In this document: piece by piece, positions 1 through 10,700 of the stretch
How the letters are laid out: each line of letters starts with the position of its first letter
How positions within the stretch are numbered: the stretch's first letter is position 1
Source: Palaemon carinicauda
Taxonomy: Eukaryota; Arthropoda; Malacostraca; Decapoda; Palaemonidae
Direction: 5' to 3'
Assembly (NCBI RefSeq): GCF_036898095.1
Contig: NC_090726.1
Span: 39,899,415-39,963,414 of the forward strand
Length of the DNA: 64,000 bases
The notes under the pieces: model-generated
Told to the model about the DNA's origin: nothing
What the model saw: the letters and a program-made list of their open reading frames with translations, nothing else
The model's database searches: none
Translations under genes and position numbers: made by a program

Positions 1-166
1 GGCAATGGCTGCTGCTGATAGCAGGTAGACTAATAGGCTCCCCAAATACCTCAACTTCACAAGGATGGTGAGGTTTGCACACGCTACAAGAAACTATCGA
101 GCTTGAGTGGGACTCGAACCCCTGTACAGCAGATGGCGAGACAGGGACGTTTCCAATAGGCCACTT
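1..166 (-). repeat. tRNA-derived SINE fragment, cut by window edge
   Basis: This is the complement of the SINE family seen at 286-592 and 47745-48071. It shows the central GCTGATGA-like block, the 'aggatggtgaggtt' block and, near its right end, the tRNA-like half with the inverted B-box (ggactcgaacccc). The SINE start in this orientation is about 166. The distal part lies outside the window. Confidence 0.7.
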
Positions 167-285
167 GTATTATGTACACTAGCTCAGGTACCAACCAAAC
201 TGCTGAATCCCTCGTCAGGCTGGGAGGAGCGAAGAGAAGAAAAGTCTCCTTTTCGTTCTTTAATGTTGGCTACCCCCAAAATTGT
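167..285 (+). repeat. Dispersed repeat, transposon 3'-end-like
   Basis: This segment matches the end of the repeat at 46960-47335: both share the 'cgtcaggctgggagga' block, a run of AGAG and CCTTTT, and a terminal hairpin-prone block 'ggctacccccaaaattg'. A SINE starts directly after the first arm of that hairpin, so this copy appears interrupted by the SINE at 286. Confidence 0.5.
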
Positions 286-592
286 TGTGGCCTGATTGGT
301 TACGTTTCTGTCTGGTGTTTGCCAGACGGGGGTTCGAGTCCCCGCTCAGACTCGTTAGTGCCATTAGGGTCCTGCAACCTTACCATCCCTTGTAAGCTAA
401 GGTTGGGGGATTTGGGGTAGCCTATAGATCTATCTGCTGAGTCATCAGCAGCCATTGCGTGACCCTCCCTGGTCCTAGCTTGGCCACTGATCATATAATT
501 TATGGTCAGTCTCTAGGGCATTGTCCTGATTGCTAGGGCAATGTCACTGTCCCTTGCCTCTGCCATTCATGAGTGACCTTTAAACATTTTAT
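286..592 (+). repeat. tRNA-derived SINE, near full length
   Basis: The left end carries a tRNA-like RNA polymerase III promoter: an A-box-like 'tggcctgattgg' followed about 35 bp later by a B-box 'ggttcgagtcc'. The body continues through the GCTGAGTCATCAGCAGC palindromic block and ends at 'cattcatgagtgacc'+TTTAAA. The same body recurs at least seven times in the window on both strands, which shows a dispersed family. It encodes no protein. Confidence 0.8.
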
Positions 593-629
593 ACGCCTAT
601 ATAGATAGTTTAGGTAAAGGCATTGTACT

Positions 630-833
630 CAGGGTTGGCAATTTGGCCTTTTTCGAGCCCAAAATTATCTAAATTTGACCTTATTTGCGTGCTAGATACC
701 TAAATTTGGCCTTTTTGAAAATTTCTAGCCTTAATGCTATATTTTCGGCCTTTTTCTACTATTAGGTTGGCCTTTTAAAGCTGCTGTTGATCAGACTTTG
801 GCCTTTTCTCATTTGGAAAACCTGGCAACCCTG
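630..833. mobile_element. Non-autonomous hAT-like MITE with 8-bp TSD
   Basis: The 204-bp AT-rich element starts with CAGGGTTGGCA and ends with TGGCAACCCTG, giving imperfect terminal inverted repeats (10 of the first 11 positions). It is flanked on both sides by the identical octamer ATTGTACT (622-629 and 834-841). An 8-bp target duplication with CAGGG-type ends is the hallmark of hAT transposons. The inside repeats a 'tttggcctttttg' motif and has no coding capacity, so it would need a transposase in trans. Confidence 0.85.
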
Positions 834-841
834 ATTGTACT

Positions 842-1149
842 GCGCACTCCATCACTAGCTTCCATGAGAATAAATCCGATGTCTGGTTTTAAATGGAATG
901 GCTTTGTGGGGTGAACGACCTTGCCTGTCGACTGAGTTAATGCATATATTCCATAATCGTCTGTGCTTAGAATGACAATTACCAGACTGGAACGTATTTG
1001 GGTAAAGACGAGAGTTCAAAGGCCGATGTTTTTTTTCTTCACCTGATCTGGTTTGGCGACTTCTGCAAGGTCATTGGAAGATGGAGTTGACGACCCAAAG
1101 CTTTCTTTTACAGTTTTTTTTTTTTTTTTTTTTTTGGTAAATTAGTGGG
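842..1149. other. Unassigned spacer with poly-T run
   Basis: No gene, RNA or recognisable repeat was seen apart from a T run of about 25 bp near 1112-1135. Confidence 0.5.
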
Positions 1150-3350
1150 GATGGGATAATGCTGATGCTTGTAGTGTTTATGTTGCTGTAGTAGAAACTT
1201 TTGTTTCTGTTCTAAGAGCTTTTGTTGATACTTGTAGTGTTTTTGTTGCTGTTGTTGGAGCTTTTGTTTCTGTTTATAGTGTTTTTTTTGTTGCTGTTAT
1301 AAGAGCTTTTGTTTCTGTTCTAAGAGCTTTTGTTGATGCTTATAGTGTTTTAGTTGCTGTTATTTGAGCTTTTGTTTCTGATGATTGTGTTTTTTGTTGC
1401 TGTTATAAGAGCTTTTGTTTCTGTTCTAAGAGCTTTTTTTGATGCTTGAAGTGTTTTTGTTGCTGTTATAAGAGCTTGTGTTTCTGTTCTAAGAGCTTAT
1501 GTTGATGCTTATAGTGTTTTTGTTGATGTTATAAGCTTTTGTTTCTGATGATTGTGTTTTTGTTGCTGTTATAAGAGCTTTTGTTGATGCTTGTAGTGTT
1601 TTTGTTGCTGTTATAGGAGCTTTTATTTCTGTTCTAGAGCTTTTGTTGATGCTTGTAGTGTTTTTGTTGCTGTTATAGGAGCTTTTTTCTGTTCTAAGAG
1701 CTTTTTGTTGATACTTATAGTGTTTTTGTTGCTGTTGTTAGAGCTTTTGTTTCTGTTTCCTGTTATAAGCTTTTGTTTCTGCATATAGTTTATTTCTGCT
1801 GTTATAAGAGCTTTTGTTGCTGCTGTTATAGGAGCTTTTATTTCTGCTTATAGTGTTTTTATTGTTGTTATAAGTGCTTTTGTTTTTGCTACTAGTATTT
1901 CTATTCCTGCTGTTATGAGAGCTTTTGTTGCTGCTGTTATAAGAGCTTTTGTTTCTGCTTATAGTGTTTTTGTTGTTGTTATAAGTGCTTTTGTTTCTGC
2001 TACTAGTATTTCTGTTCCTGCTGTTATAAGAGCTTTTGTTGCTGCTGTTATAGGAGCTTTTATTTCTGTTTATAGTGTTTTTGTTGTAGTTATAAATGCT
2101 TTTGTTTCTGCTACTAGTATTTCTGTTCCTGCTGTTATAAGAGCTTTTGTTGCTGCTGTTATAGGAGCTTTTGTTTCTGCTTATAGTATTTTTTTGCTGT
2201 TATTAGAGCTTTTGTTTCTTCTTATAGAGTTTTGCTGTTATAAGAGCTTTTGTTTCTGCTTATAGTTTTTATGTTGCAGTTATAAGAGCTTTTGTTGCTG
2301 CTGTTATACTGTAGGAGCTTTTGTTTCTGCTTATAGTATTTTTTTGCTGTTATTAGAGCTTTTGTTTCTTCTTAAAGAGTTTTTGTTGTTATAAGAGCTT
2401 TTGTTTCTGCTTATAGTTTTTATGTTGCAGTTATAAGAGCTTTTGTTGCTGCTGTTATACTGTAGGAGCTTTTGTTTCTGCTTATAGTATTTTTTTTGCT
2501 GTTATTAGAGCTTTTGTTTCTTCTTAAAGAGTTTTTGTTGTTATAAGAGCTTTTGTTTCTGCTTATAGTTTTTATGTTGCAGTTATAAAGAGCTTTTGTT
2601 GCTGCTGTTATACTGTAGGAGCTTTTGTTTCTGCTTTATAGTATTTTTTTGCTGTTATTAGAGCTTTTGTTTCTTCTTATAGAGTTTTTGCTGTTATAAG
2701 AGCTTTTGTTTCTGCTTATAGTTTTTATGTTGCAGTTATAAGAGCTTTTGTTTCTGCTTATAGTATTTTTTATTTGCTGTTATTAGAGCTTTTGTTTTCT
2801 GCTACTAGCATTTTTTGCTGTTGCCGTTAGAGCTTTTGTTTCTTCTACTAGTGTTTTTGTTGCTGATATTAGAGCTGTTTTGCTTCTAATATTTTGGTTT
2901 TTGCTTGCCGTTATTAGGAACTTTAGTTTCTGCCACTAGTATTTTTGTGGTTGGTATAAAAGCTTTTTTTTTCTTCTGCTTATAGTGTTTTATGTTGCTG
3001 TTGTTAGGGCTTTGTTTCTTCTACTAGTGCTTAAGTTGTCATTAGAGTTTTTGTTTGGCTACAATTGTTTTTGCTGCTGCTATTAGAGCTTTTGTTTCTG
3101 CTACTAGTATTTTTGTTGTTATAAGAGCGTTTATTTCTGGTTATAGTGTTTATGTTGCTGTTGTTAGAGTTTCGGTTTCTGCTACTAGTGCTTTTGTTTT
3201 GGGTACTAGGGTTTTTGGTGCTGCTGCTGTTAGAAGCTTTTGTTTCTACTACCAGTGTTTTGCTGCTGTTATTAGAGTTTTTGTATCTGCTATGGGTGTT
3301 TTTGTTGATGCTAATAGTGTTGTTCTTACTACTACATGTATTTTCAATGT
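1150..3350. repeat. 2.2-kb degenerate minisatellite (GCTTTTGTT family)
   Basis: The array is built from variants of 'agagcttttgtttctgct', 'tatagtgtttttgttgctg' and 'ttataa', spaced so that several frames stay open for 60-270 codons. These open frames read as repeated (I/V)-R-A-F-V-S-A-type peptides and are best seen as by-products of the repeat, not genes. Between about 2230 and 2750 there is a higher-order unit of about 151-153 bp, marked by 'actgtaggagc' at about 2308, 2459 and 2612. The right end is more diverged. Confidence 0.85.
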
Positions 3351-3499
3351 AGATTTTGTGATTTTGCTAGACTGCCATTTTTTAGTCATTTCCTCTTTTA
3401 CTACTGCCGGTGCATTTGTTACATTAGAGACACTTAGGAGTTCTTCAAAATATTTTGAAAAGATTATTTATCTTAATACAATACAAAAGTATGCAACTA

Positions 3500-3720
<221 letters not shown>

Positions 3721-4245
3721 CAATATATGGGCAACATTAAGAGACGTATACCTACTTGGTCTATCCTTTGGGTAGTGGGGGGAGAGAGTACTCATACCCT
3801 GGTGAGAGGGGATCCCCCGAGAGGTACACCCTTAAACCCAACTGCCGTGTTATAGTTTAGGAAAGGGGAGAGGGCTAGGATGGGTGGAATCAGCGTGCGC
3901 GTATATCTATCTAAAATGATTTAGCTGTTCATTTCTGACGGGTCGCGTACACTATTGCATACATAAATACACAGACAGATCCTGCACAGGCTATGATCAG
4001 AAAACGTCATTCATATCATAATCATTCAGCTCAGGGGATTGAAAAAATGGTAAAGGGTTAATGCAGAAAATATAGGGCGAGATGATTAATTTGCTGTCTC
4101 CCTTTTAGCCCCTAGGAGTCCATGTCAAATGCCTCTCATATCATTTTTCCTCTCAAATATCCTGTCGGATTTATTCACTGCGGCGATGGGAATCTCTTCC
4201 AATCCCACGCCCCTATGGCAATCCTTCAAAATGTAAATGTCATCG
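3721..4245. other. Unassigned spacer
   Basis: I see no gene or recognisable repeat here. It is ordinary AT-rich unique-looking sequence between a microsatellite and a SINE cluster. Confidence 0.4.
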
Positions 4246-5010
4246 TTTAAAGGACGCTCATGAATGGCAGAGGCAAGAAACAGTGACAATGTCCTAGCTA
4301 GCAGGATATTTCCCTGCCTAGAGACTGACCATATATCCATATGATTAGTGCCCAAGGCCCCATTTCCTCCCAAGCTAGGACAAGGGAGGACCAAGCTATG
4401 GTTTAAATGGCTTAAAGGTCGCTCATGATGGCAGTTTCAAGGGACAAGTGACATTGCCCTATCAAGCAGGACAATGTCCTAGAGGACTGACCATATATCC
4501 GTATGATTAGTGCCCATTGCCCAAGCCCCATCTCCTCCCAAGCTAGGACCAGGAGAAACCAAGTTATGGTTTAAAAGGATTAAAGGCCGCTTATGAATGC
4601 CAGAGGCAAGTACAGTGACATTTCCCTATCAAGAAGGACAATGTCCTGGAGACTGACCCATATATCCATATGATCAGTGCTCGAGCCCCATCGCCTCCCA
4701 AGCTAGGACCAGGGAGGAGCAAGCTATGGCTGCTGATGACTCAGCAGATAGACCTACAGGCTCCCCAAACCGCCCATCCATAGCTTACAAGAATGTAAGG
4801 TTGCAGCGACCAAAGAAACTAACAAGTTTAAGTGGGACTCGAACTCTGGCGTTACCACATCGGCCACCACAACCTGCTGTTGATTCAGTAGGTAGATCTA
4901 TTGGCTACCCGCTCCATACTTACCTTACGCAAGGGGTGCAGACACTACAGGAAACTATCGAGCGGTATTCGAACCCCAGTCCCGTAGATCGCCAGCCAGG
5001 GACGTTCCTA
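4246..5010 (-). repeat. Cluster of three to four SINE copies, head to tail
   Basis: Three copies of the SINE 3' part ('cgctcatgaatggcag', complement strand) begin at about 4246, 4402 and 4570. The first two stop after about 155 bp at 'caagctatgg' or 'aagttatgg', and only the third runs on into the tRNA-like head, ending near 4872. A fourth diverged head fragment follows (4873-5010). The regular break point of the first two copies suggests tandem duplication of the 3' half or serial insertion into the tail. Confidence 0.75.
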
Positions 5011-5324
5011 AAAGAATCTTTGAAGGTAATGAAGTTGTCTATAGAGGCTGGTTGAGTTCGTTTCTCCAACTTCATGGCAATTATTATTGAATTGGGTTTC
5101 TTTATTAATGATGCATGCATCAGATCTTTAATTAATTTGATTTAATAATTGGAAGATATAATGATGGAAGGGATAATGACGGAATAATTTTCATGGGGGA
5201 CAAATCTTATATCTTTACATTGGTGGCTTTCTTTTTTATACATACATACATAAATACATACATGAACAAACAAACACAAACACACGCACACGCTAATGAT
5301 TAACGCCGAACTATTTCTGATTCT
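5011..5324. other. Unassigned spacer
   Basis: AT-rich sequence with short ACAT/ACAC runs at 5240-5295. No gene was recognised. Confidence 0.4.
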
Positions 5325-5328
5325 TAAC

Positions 5329-5329
<1 letters not shown>

Positions 5330-5408
<79 letters not shown>

Positions 5409-5584
5409 TCTATAATTACACAAGAAACTGGAAGGATTGCTTCACTCGTAAGTATAGCATGCATTCTTGAGGTTCATTATGCTCTCACTCTCTCTCTCTC
5501 TCTCTCTCTCGTCTCTCTCTCTCTCGTTTATGATACTCTCTAAATCTAAAATTTATTCACTTTCTCCCTGAATTTCATTTTGCC

Positions 5585-5632
<48 letters not shown>

Positions 5633-5677
5633 GTTTCTTAGAGTCTCAAGTTTGTTCTCTCTCACTCTTTAGTTTAT

Positions 5678-5750
<73 letters not shown>

Positions 5751-5757
5751 CTCTCAT
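5330..5757. repeat. (GA)n / (TC)n microsatellite blocks
   Basis: A (GA)n block (about 5330-5405) is followed by three (TC)n blocks (about 5487-5525, 5584-5632 and 5683-5755) separated by short unique spacers. The switch from GA to TC on the same strand makes the region potentially self-complementary. Confidence 0.9.
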
Positions 5758-6215
5758 GTAAAAAGTTCACGAGGCAGTAACATGAGTGTAGCTTTAACCA
5801 ATTACATCCTTCATATCTCCAGTAATCAACTTAATTCCAATCCACCGTGTTTTGACACTGTAAAAGGGGAAACATATGACACATTAAACTTAATCTCATT
5901 TTTGACATTTTTTTCCGAATCATTAATTTCTTTCACGAATTTTTTTTTGTCATTTTCATTGACGTTTGCACATTAATACGTCTGTAACTAATTCTAAGCC
6001 TTAATATGTTTTTTTATTTTATATTTCATTTATGTATACAGGATGTTAAATTCTGTTTTTTTTTATCAACACCTTATTCAAGTATTTAATCTTCATTTAG
6101 TTTTTTAATACTTTTGAATTCTTCTATCATTTTTTTTTCTAAGATCTTTATACCGTTATATAATTTTCTTTCTTTTTAGGAAATATTTTCTCTTCATTAT
6201 GATTTTTTTTTTACT
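5758..6215. other. Unassigned T-rich spacer
   Basis: T-rich sequence with no credible gene. A 64-codon open frame at 5782-5976 has no recognisable features. Confidence 0.4.
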
Positions 6216-6567
6216 TTAAATTACGCTCATGAATGGCAGAGGCAAGGGACAGTGAAATTGCCCTATCCAACAGGACAATGCCCCCAGAGACTGACCCATT
6301 TATAACATATGATTAGAACCCAAGACCCCTCTCCACCCAAGCTAGGCCAGGGAAAGTCAGGCAATGGCTTCTGATGACTCAGCAGATAGAACTATAGGTT
6401 CCCCCAAACCCTCTATCCTTAGCTCACAAGGATGGTGATGTTGCAGCGACCAAAGGAACCAAAGGACGCTCATGAATGGCAGAGGCAAGGAAAAGTGCCA
6501 TTGCCCTATCGAGCAGGACAATGCCCCAGAGACTGACCCGTATATATATACAGGTATATTATATTAT

Positions 6568-6612
<45 letters not shown>

Positions 6613-6643
6613 ATATATGTATATATATCTCTATCTATCTATC

Positions 6644-6691
<48 letters not shown>

Positions 6692-6908
6692 TGATCAGCA
6701 CCCAAGGCTCCTCTCCAAGGAGGGGCCAGGTAATGGGCTGCTGATGACTCAGCAGATAGACGTATTAGGCTCCCCCAAACACGCCCATCCTTACCTCACA
6801 AGGATGGTGAGGTTACAGCTACCAAAAGAACAAACGAGTTTGCGCGGCACTCGAACCCCAGTCTGGCATTCACCAGACAGGGCGGTTCCACATCGGCCAC
6901 CACAACCC
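6216..6908 (-). repeat. Two adjacent SINE copies, second split by (TA)n
   Basis: A first copy (about 6216-6458) runs from the TTTAAA/CGCTCATGAATGG end to 'ttgcagcgaccaaagg' and lacks its tRNA head. A second copy (about 6459-6908) is complete, ending at the inverted B-box (ctcgaacccc) and the inverted A-box ('ccacatcggccacc'). It carries about 150 bp of (TA)n and (AC)n at 6539-6691 at the place where other copies have a short ATAT tract. This suggests the microsatellite grew from the SINE's own sequence. Confidence 0.8.
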
Positions 6909-6912
6909 TATA

Positions 6913-7085
6913 CTAATTTTTTTTAATGAGGCGCATTTGCATCAACTCGCAGGGGTGCCCTTTTTAGCTCGGAAAAATTTCCTGCTATCTGATTGGTTAG
7001 AATTACCTTGTCCAACCAATCAGCGAGCAGGAAACTCTAATTAGCTGAAAGGGGCCGGTGCAAGTCTGCCTCGCTAAAAAGAATT
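6913..7085. mobile_element. Fold-back (MITE-like) element
   Basis: The left half (about 6915-7003) and the reverse complement of the right half (about 7011-7085) align over about 75 bp. The inner arms are strongest: 'cctgct' plus 'ctgattggtta' against 'taaccaatcag'-type sequence plus 'agcagg'. The outer ends align as T-rich plus 'gaggc' and 'ttgca'. The whole element is an imperfect palindrome with a short loop and no coding capacity. The exact ends and target duplication are not clear, so the superfamily cannot be assigned. Confidence 0.55.
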
Positions 7086-7650
7086 GACTATAGTAACTAT
7101 AGTCCAGTAGACAACACACCAGAATCAAGAATATGGTAATTAAAAATGACATCTGTATTTACTAAGTTGTGTCACTGGCTCAGAGGCACGAGCCATCTTA
7201 TTGCAGAAACGAGTCTATTGTGGCTCTTTTGAGGGCGGTGTCCTTTAAATGGCTTCCGTAAACTATTCTGAACATGACGTCAATAGTGTGAGTAGGTTTA
7301 GAGATTAATAACTCTCACTCTCTCTTCAATGCATGATAATTACAAGCCGTTTTCTGTGGCTATTTTAAGTCTGGGAATTGTGATATACATAAGAAGATTA
7401 TCAATTAGCAATTGGAGGTGAATGAGAAATAAACACACATACATATTATATATAAGTGTACACAACCCGTCAAAATGACGGTTAGATATTTTGATAGATA
7501 TGCATGCATATGTATACGCACAGATTCAACCCTTCCTGCCCCGCTCCTTCCTCAACCCTCCCCCCCCACCAGGGTATGGCTACTCCCTCTCCCCTTTACC
7601 AGAGGGATGGGGAAAGGCCTAGCGTGACCGGAAAAGATATACTGTTACAT
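7086..7650. other. Unassigned spacer
   Basis: Unique-looking sequence with a C-rich patch near 7530-7570. No gene was recognised. Confidence 0.4.
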
Positions 7651-7667
7651 ATATATACAGTATATAC

Positions 7668-7700
<33 letters not shown>

Positions 7701-7703
7701 AAT

Positions 7704-7741
<38 letters not shown>

Positions 7742-7859
7742 TATATATATAATTATGTATATATATAAATTATATATATAATATATATATGTATATGTAT
7801 ATATATGATATAGCTGTATGTATATATATGTATATGTATATATATATATGTATGTATAT

Positions 7860-7908
<49 letters not shown>

Positions 7909-7924
7909 ATATATAATATATATA

Positions 7925-7983
<59 letters not shown>

Positions 7984-8045
7984 GGATATATATGGTATAG
8001 TATATATATATCTATATATATATATTTATATGGATATATATATAT
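7651..8045. repeat. (TA)n microsatellite running into assembly gap
   Basis: Nearly 400 bp of TA dinucleotides with occasional GTAT and TTAT interruptions. It ends at the N run, so the gap was probably caused by this repeat. Confidence 0.95.
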
Positions 8046-8545
8046 NNNNNNNNNNNNNNNNNNNNNNNNNNNNNNNNNNNNNNNNNNNNNNNNNNNNNNN
8101 NNNNNNNNNNNNNNNNNNNNNNNNNNNNNNNNNNNNNNNNNNNNNNNNNNNNNNNNNNNNNNNNNNNNNNNNNNNNNNNNNNNNNNNNNNNNNNNNNNNN
8201 NNNNNNNNNNNNNNNNNNNNNNNNNNNNNNNNNNNNNNNNNNNNNNNNNNNNNNNNNNNNNNNNNNNNNNNNNNNNNNNNNNNNNNNNNNNNNNNNNNNN
8301 NNNNNNNNNNNNNNNNNNNNNNNNNNNNNNNNNNNNNNNNNNNNNNNNNNNNNNNNNNNNNNNNNNNNNNNNNNNNNNNNNNNNNNNNNNNNNNNNNNNN
8401 NNNNNNNNNNNNNNNNNNNNNNNNNNNNNNNNNNNNNNNNNNNNNNNNNNNNNNNNNNNNNNNNNNNNNNNNNNNNNNNNNNNNNNNNNNNNNNNNNNNN
8501 NNNNNNNNNNNNNNNNNNNNNNNNNNNNNNNNNNNNNNNNNNNNN
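8046..8545. other. Assembly gap, 500 N
   Basis: Exactly 500 undetermined bases, a round number that suggests a gap of arbitrary declared size. Long open frames crossing it are meaningless. Confidence 0.99.
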
Positions 8546-8729
8546 TAGCAAGGAGGGGGGTGAAGGATACAAGCAGAGTTAATACAAGTACAAGGACGTA
8601 GATATCATAGGTTGCACTGTATAGAGAAATCATCATCATCATCATCATTATCATTATCTTCTTGGGTACAATTTTCTTTAAGATGGGACAAAGACAAACC
8701 ATTCTTATTTCTCTTCTTGTTTTTCTTGT

Positions 8730-8930
8730 ATTTTTAAGATTTTATTTCATATAAGAAAAAAATGTTTTGTTGTTTCTGTTCTTAAAATGTTGTATTTTAA
8801 TTGTGTATTACTTCTCTAGTAGTTTATTTATTTCCTTGTTTCCTTTCCTGACTGGGCTATTTTCCCCTGTTGGGGCCCTTGGGCTTATAGCACTCTGCTT
8901 TTCCATTTTGGGTTGTAGCTTAGCTGCTGC

Positions 8931-8970
<40 letters not shown>
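8730..8970 (+). mobile_element. LINE 3'-tail fragment ending in (AAT)n
   Basis: This is the 3' untranslated end of the LINE seen with its coding part at 57756-59413 (there in reverse). Shared blocks include 'atttccttgtttcctttcc', 'gggctattttcc', 'gggcttata' and 'gcttttcca'. It ends in about 13 AAT units (8932-8970), the expected 3' tail. It is a strongly 5'-truncated, dead copy. Confidence 0.75.
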
Positions 8971-8971
<1 letters not shown>

Positions 8972-9079
8972 TCTAAAAAAAAATAAATGTTGATAAGTAA
9001 AAATTTATTTATTTTTTTTTAGATATTATTATTATTATTATTATTATTTATCTTATTAGCTTAGCTAACAATAATAATA

Positions 9080-9116
<37 letters not shown>

Positions 9117-9155
9117 AATAATAATAATAATGATAATAATAATAATAATAATAAT
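8971..9155. repeat. (AAT)n / (ATT)n inverted microsatellite pair
   Basis: The AAT run ending at 8970 is followed by 'atctaaaaaaaaataaat', a loop of about 15 bp, and the complementary 'atttatttattttttttaga' plus (ATT)n up to about 9050. The two form a long hairpin. A further (AAT)n block of about 90 bp follows (9066-9155). Confidence 0.75.
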
Positions 9156-9299
9156 ATTTTTAAAAACCAAGACCCAAGAAATACCTATACTAATATTTTG
9201 AGAAAAAAAAAAAAAGGCTGAAACAATTTTTCTACTCTTTCAAGAACTAGAGAGACCAAGAGAAAGCCTTAGCTTGCCAAAATCGATCATCACTTTACT

Positions 9300-9790
9300 A
9301 AGTCAAACCTGGCAAGTCTCCAAGATAGAAGATGGTTGCCTTTCGGGGAGAAGACGATGATATGAGACCACTGGCGCCATCTATGATTGGCGCCAGGAAC
9401 GACAGATTTTCACCTCCGCCAACGAAGTTGTAAGGAGTCTGTTTTCGTTCCTGTTTGTATGTGTGTTTGTTTGTGAACAGCTTCCTGGCTACAATTTTAA
9501 TCGTAGAGTAATGAAACTTGAACCGGTTAACTATCAAGTAAAAAGCTTGAAATAATTAAATTTTGGAAGGTCAAGGTCAAAGGAAAAGGTCACGGTCAAG
9601 CAAAATGTCCAATTCACGTAATCAGCAGCCACAAGTTTGGACATCGTTGTCAGAGAGACTTTAAATTTAATTCATATCTGTGTATGGAAATTCACGCCAA
9701 TTAATACATGCTAAGGTCAAAGGTTATGGTCAAGGTCGAGCAAAAGGTCGAGAATAAGCTGCAGCGGCGGAGGTATGTGCTCTACTGACT
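9300..9790 (-). repeat. Dispersed repeat with GGTCAAGGTCA motifs
   Basis: The stretch contains 'gtttgtttgtgaacag', a 'tagagtaatgaaactt' block and repeated 'aggtcaaggtcaaagg' motifs, ending in 'cggcggaggtatgtgctcta'. The reverse complement of the same ordered blocks appears twice in tandem at 13905-14265. This identifies a dispersed family of unknown class, with no coding capacity seen. Confidence 0.6.
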
Positions 9791-10019
9791 GACCCTTTAG
9801 TTTTCTCTATATACTGACGAATGTGTGTGTTTTTTGTTCCATAAAATATATTCAATACTACGTTCAAAAAGCACTACTATCATTTCATTGACGACTCATC
9901 AATCATATGCTTCAGAGGAATGCCCTGTGGATTGTAAGGCTTAAAAAATAGCATTTTCGTACTGATAATAATCTTCATAGACCGTGGATAAGAGATTCCA
10001 CGTCGTGCTGACAATGATC
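9791..10019. other. Unassigned spacer
   Basis: No feature recognised. Confidence 0.4.
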
Positions 10020-10700
10020 ACTGGCACCAAGCTAAAACCAAACTAAAGCCAGCTTAAAACTAAAGCTAAAATAAACTTAAAACCAAGCTACAACCAAAGC
10101 TACAACCAAGCTAAAAACAAGCTAAAGCCAAAGCTATAACCAACCTAAAAACAAGCTAAAACCAAAGCTATAACCAAACTAAAGCCAAGCTAAATCCAAA
10201 GCTACAACCAAGCTAAAGCCAAAGCTATAACCAACCTAAAAACAATCTAAAACCAAAGCTATAACCAAACTAAAATCAATCTAAAACCAAAGCTACAACC
10301 AAGCTAAAGCCAAAGCTATAACCAACCTAAAAACAATCTAAAACCAAAGCTATAACCAAACTAAAGCCAAGCTAAAACCAAAGCTACAACCAAGCTAAAG
10401 CCAAAGCTATAACCAACCTAAAAACAATCTAAAACCAAAGCTATAACCAAACTAAAAACAAGCTAAAACCAAAGCTACAACCAAGCTAAAGCCAAAGCTA
10501 TAACCAACCTAAAAACAATCTAAAACCAACCTAAAAACAATCTAAAACCAAAGCTATAAACACCCTACACTCCAAGCTAAAAGCAACCTAAAACCAAAGC
10601 TATAACCAACCTAAAAACAAGCTAAAACCAAAGCTGTAACCAAGCTAAAGCCAAACTAAATCCAAAATAAAACCAAAGCTAAGTCCAAGCTTTTGGGTTT
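10020..10700. repeat. Minisatellite (AAACCAAGCT-type) with 91-bp higher-order unit
   Basis: The basic unit is about 10-11 bp, with variants of 'aaaccaagct', 'aaagctataacc' and 'aacctaaaaac'. A longer period is visible: the marker 'ctacaaccaagctaaagcc' recurs at 10202, 10293, 10384 and 10475, exactly 91 bp apart each time. The flanks are irregular. No open frame of interest is present. Confidence 0.9.

Noticed and set aside
286..350. A functional tRNA gene at the SINE head
   Set aside because: A and B boxes are present but acceptor and anticodon stems do not fold properly, and the same sequence recurs as a dispersed repeat.
7789..8702. Long open frames spanning the N run on both strands
   Set aside because: They exist only because undetermined codons are not read as stops.
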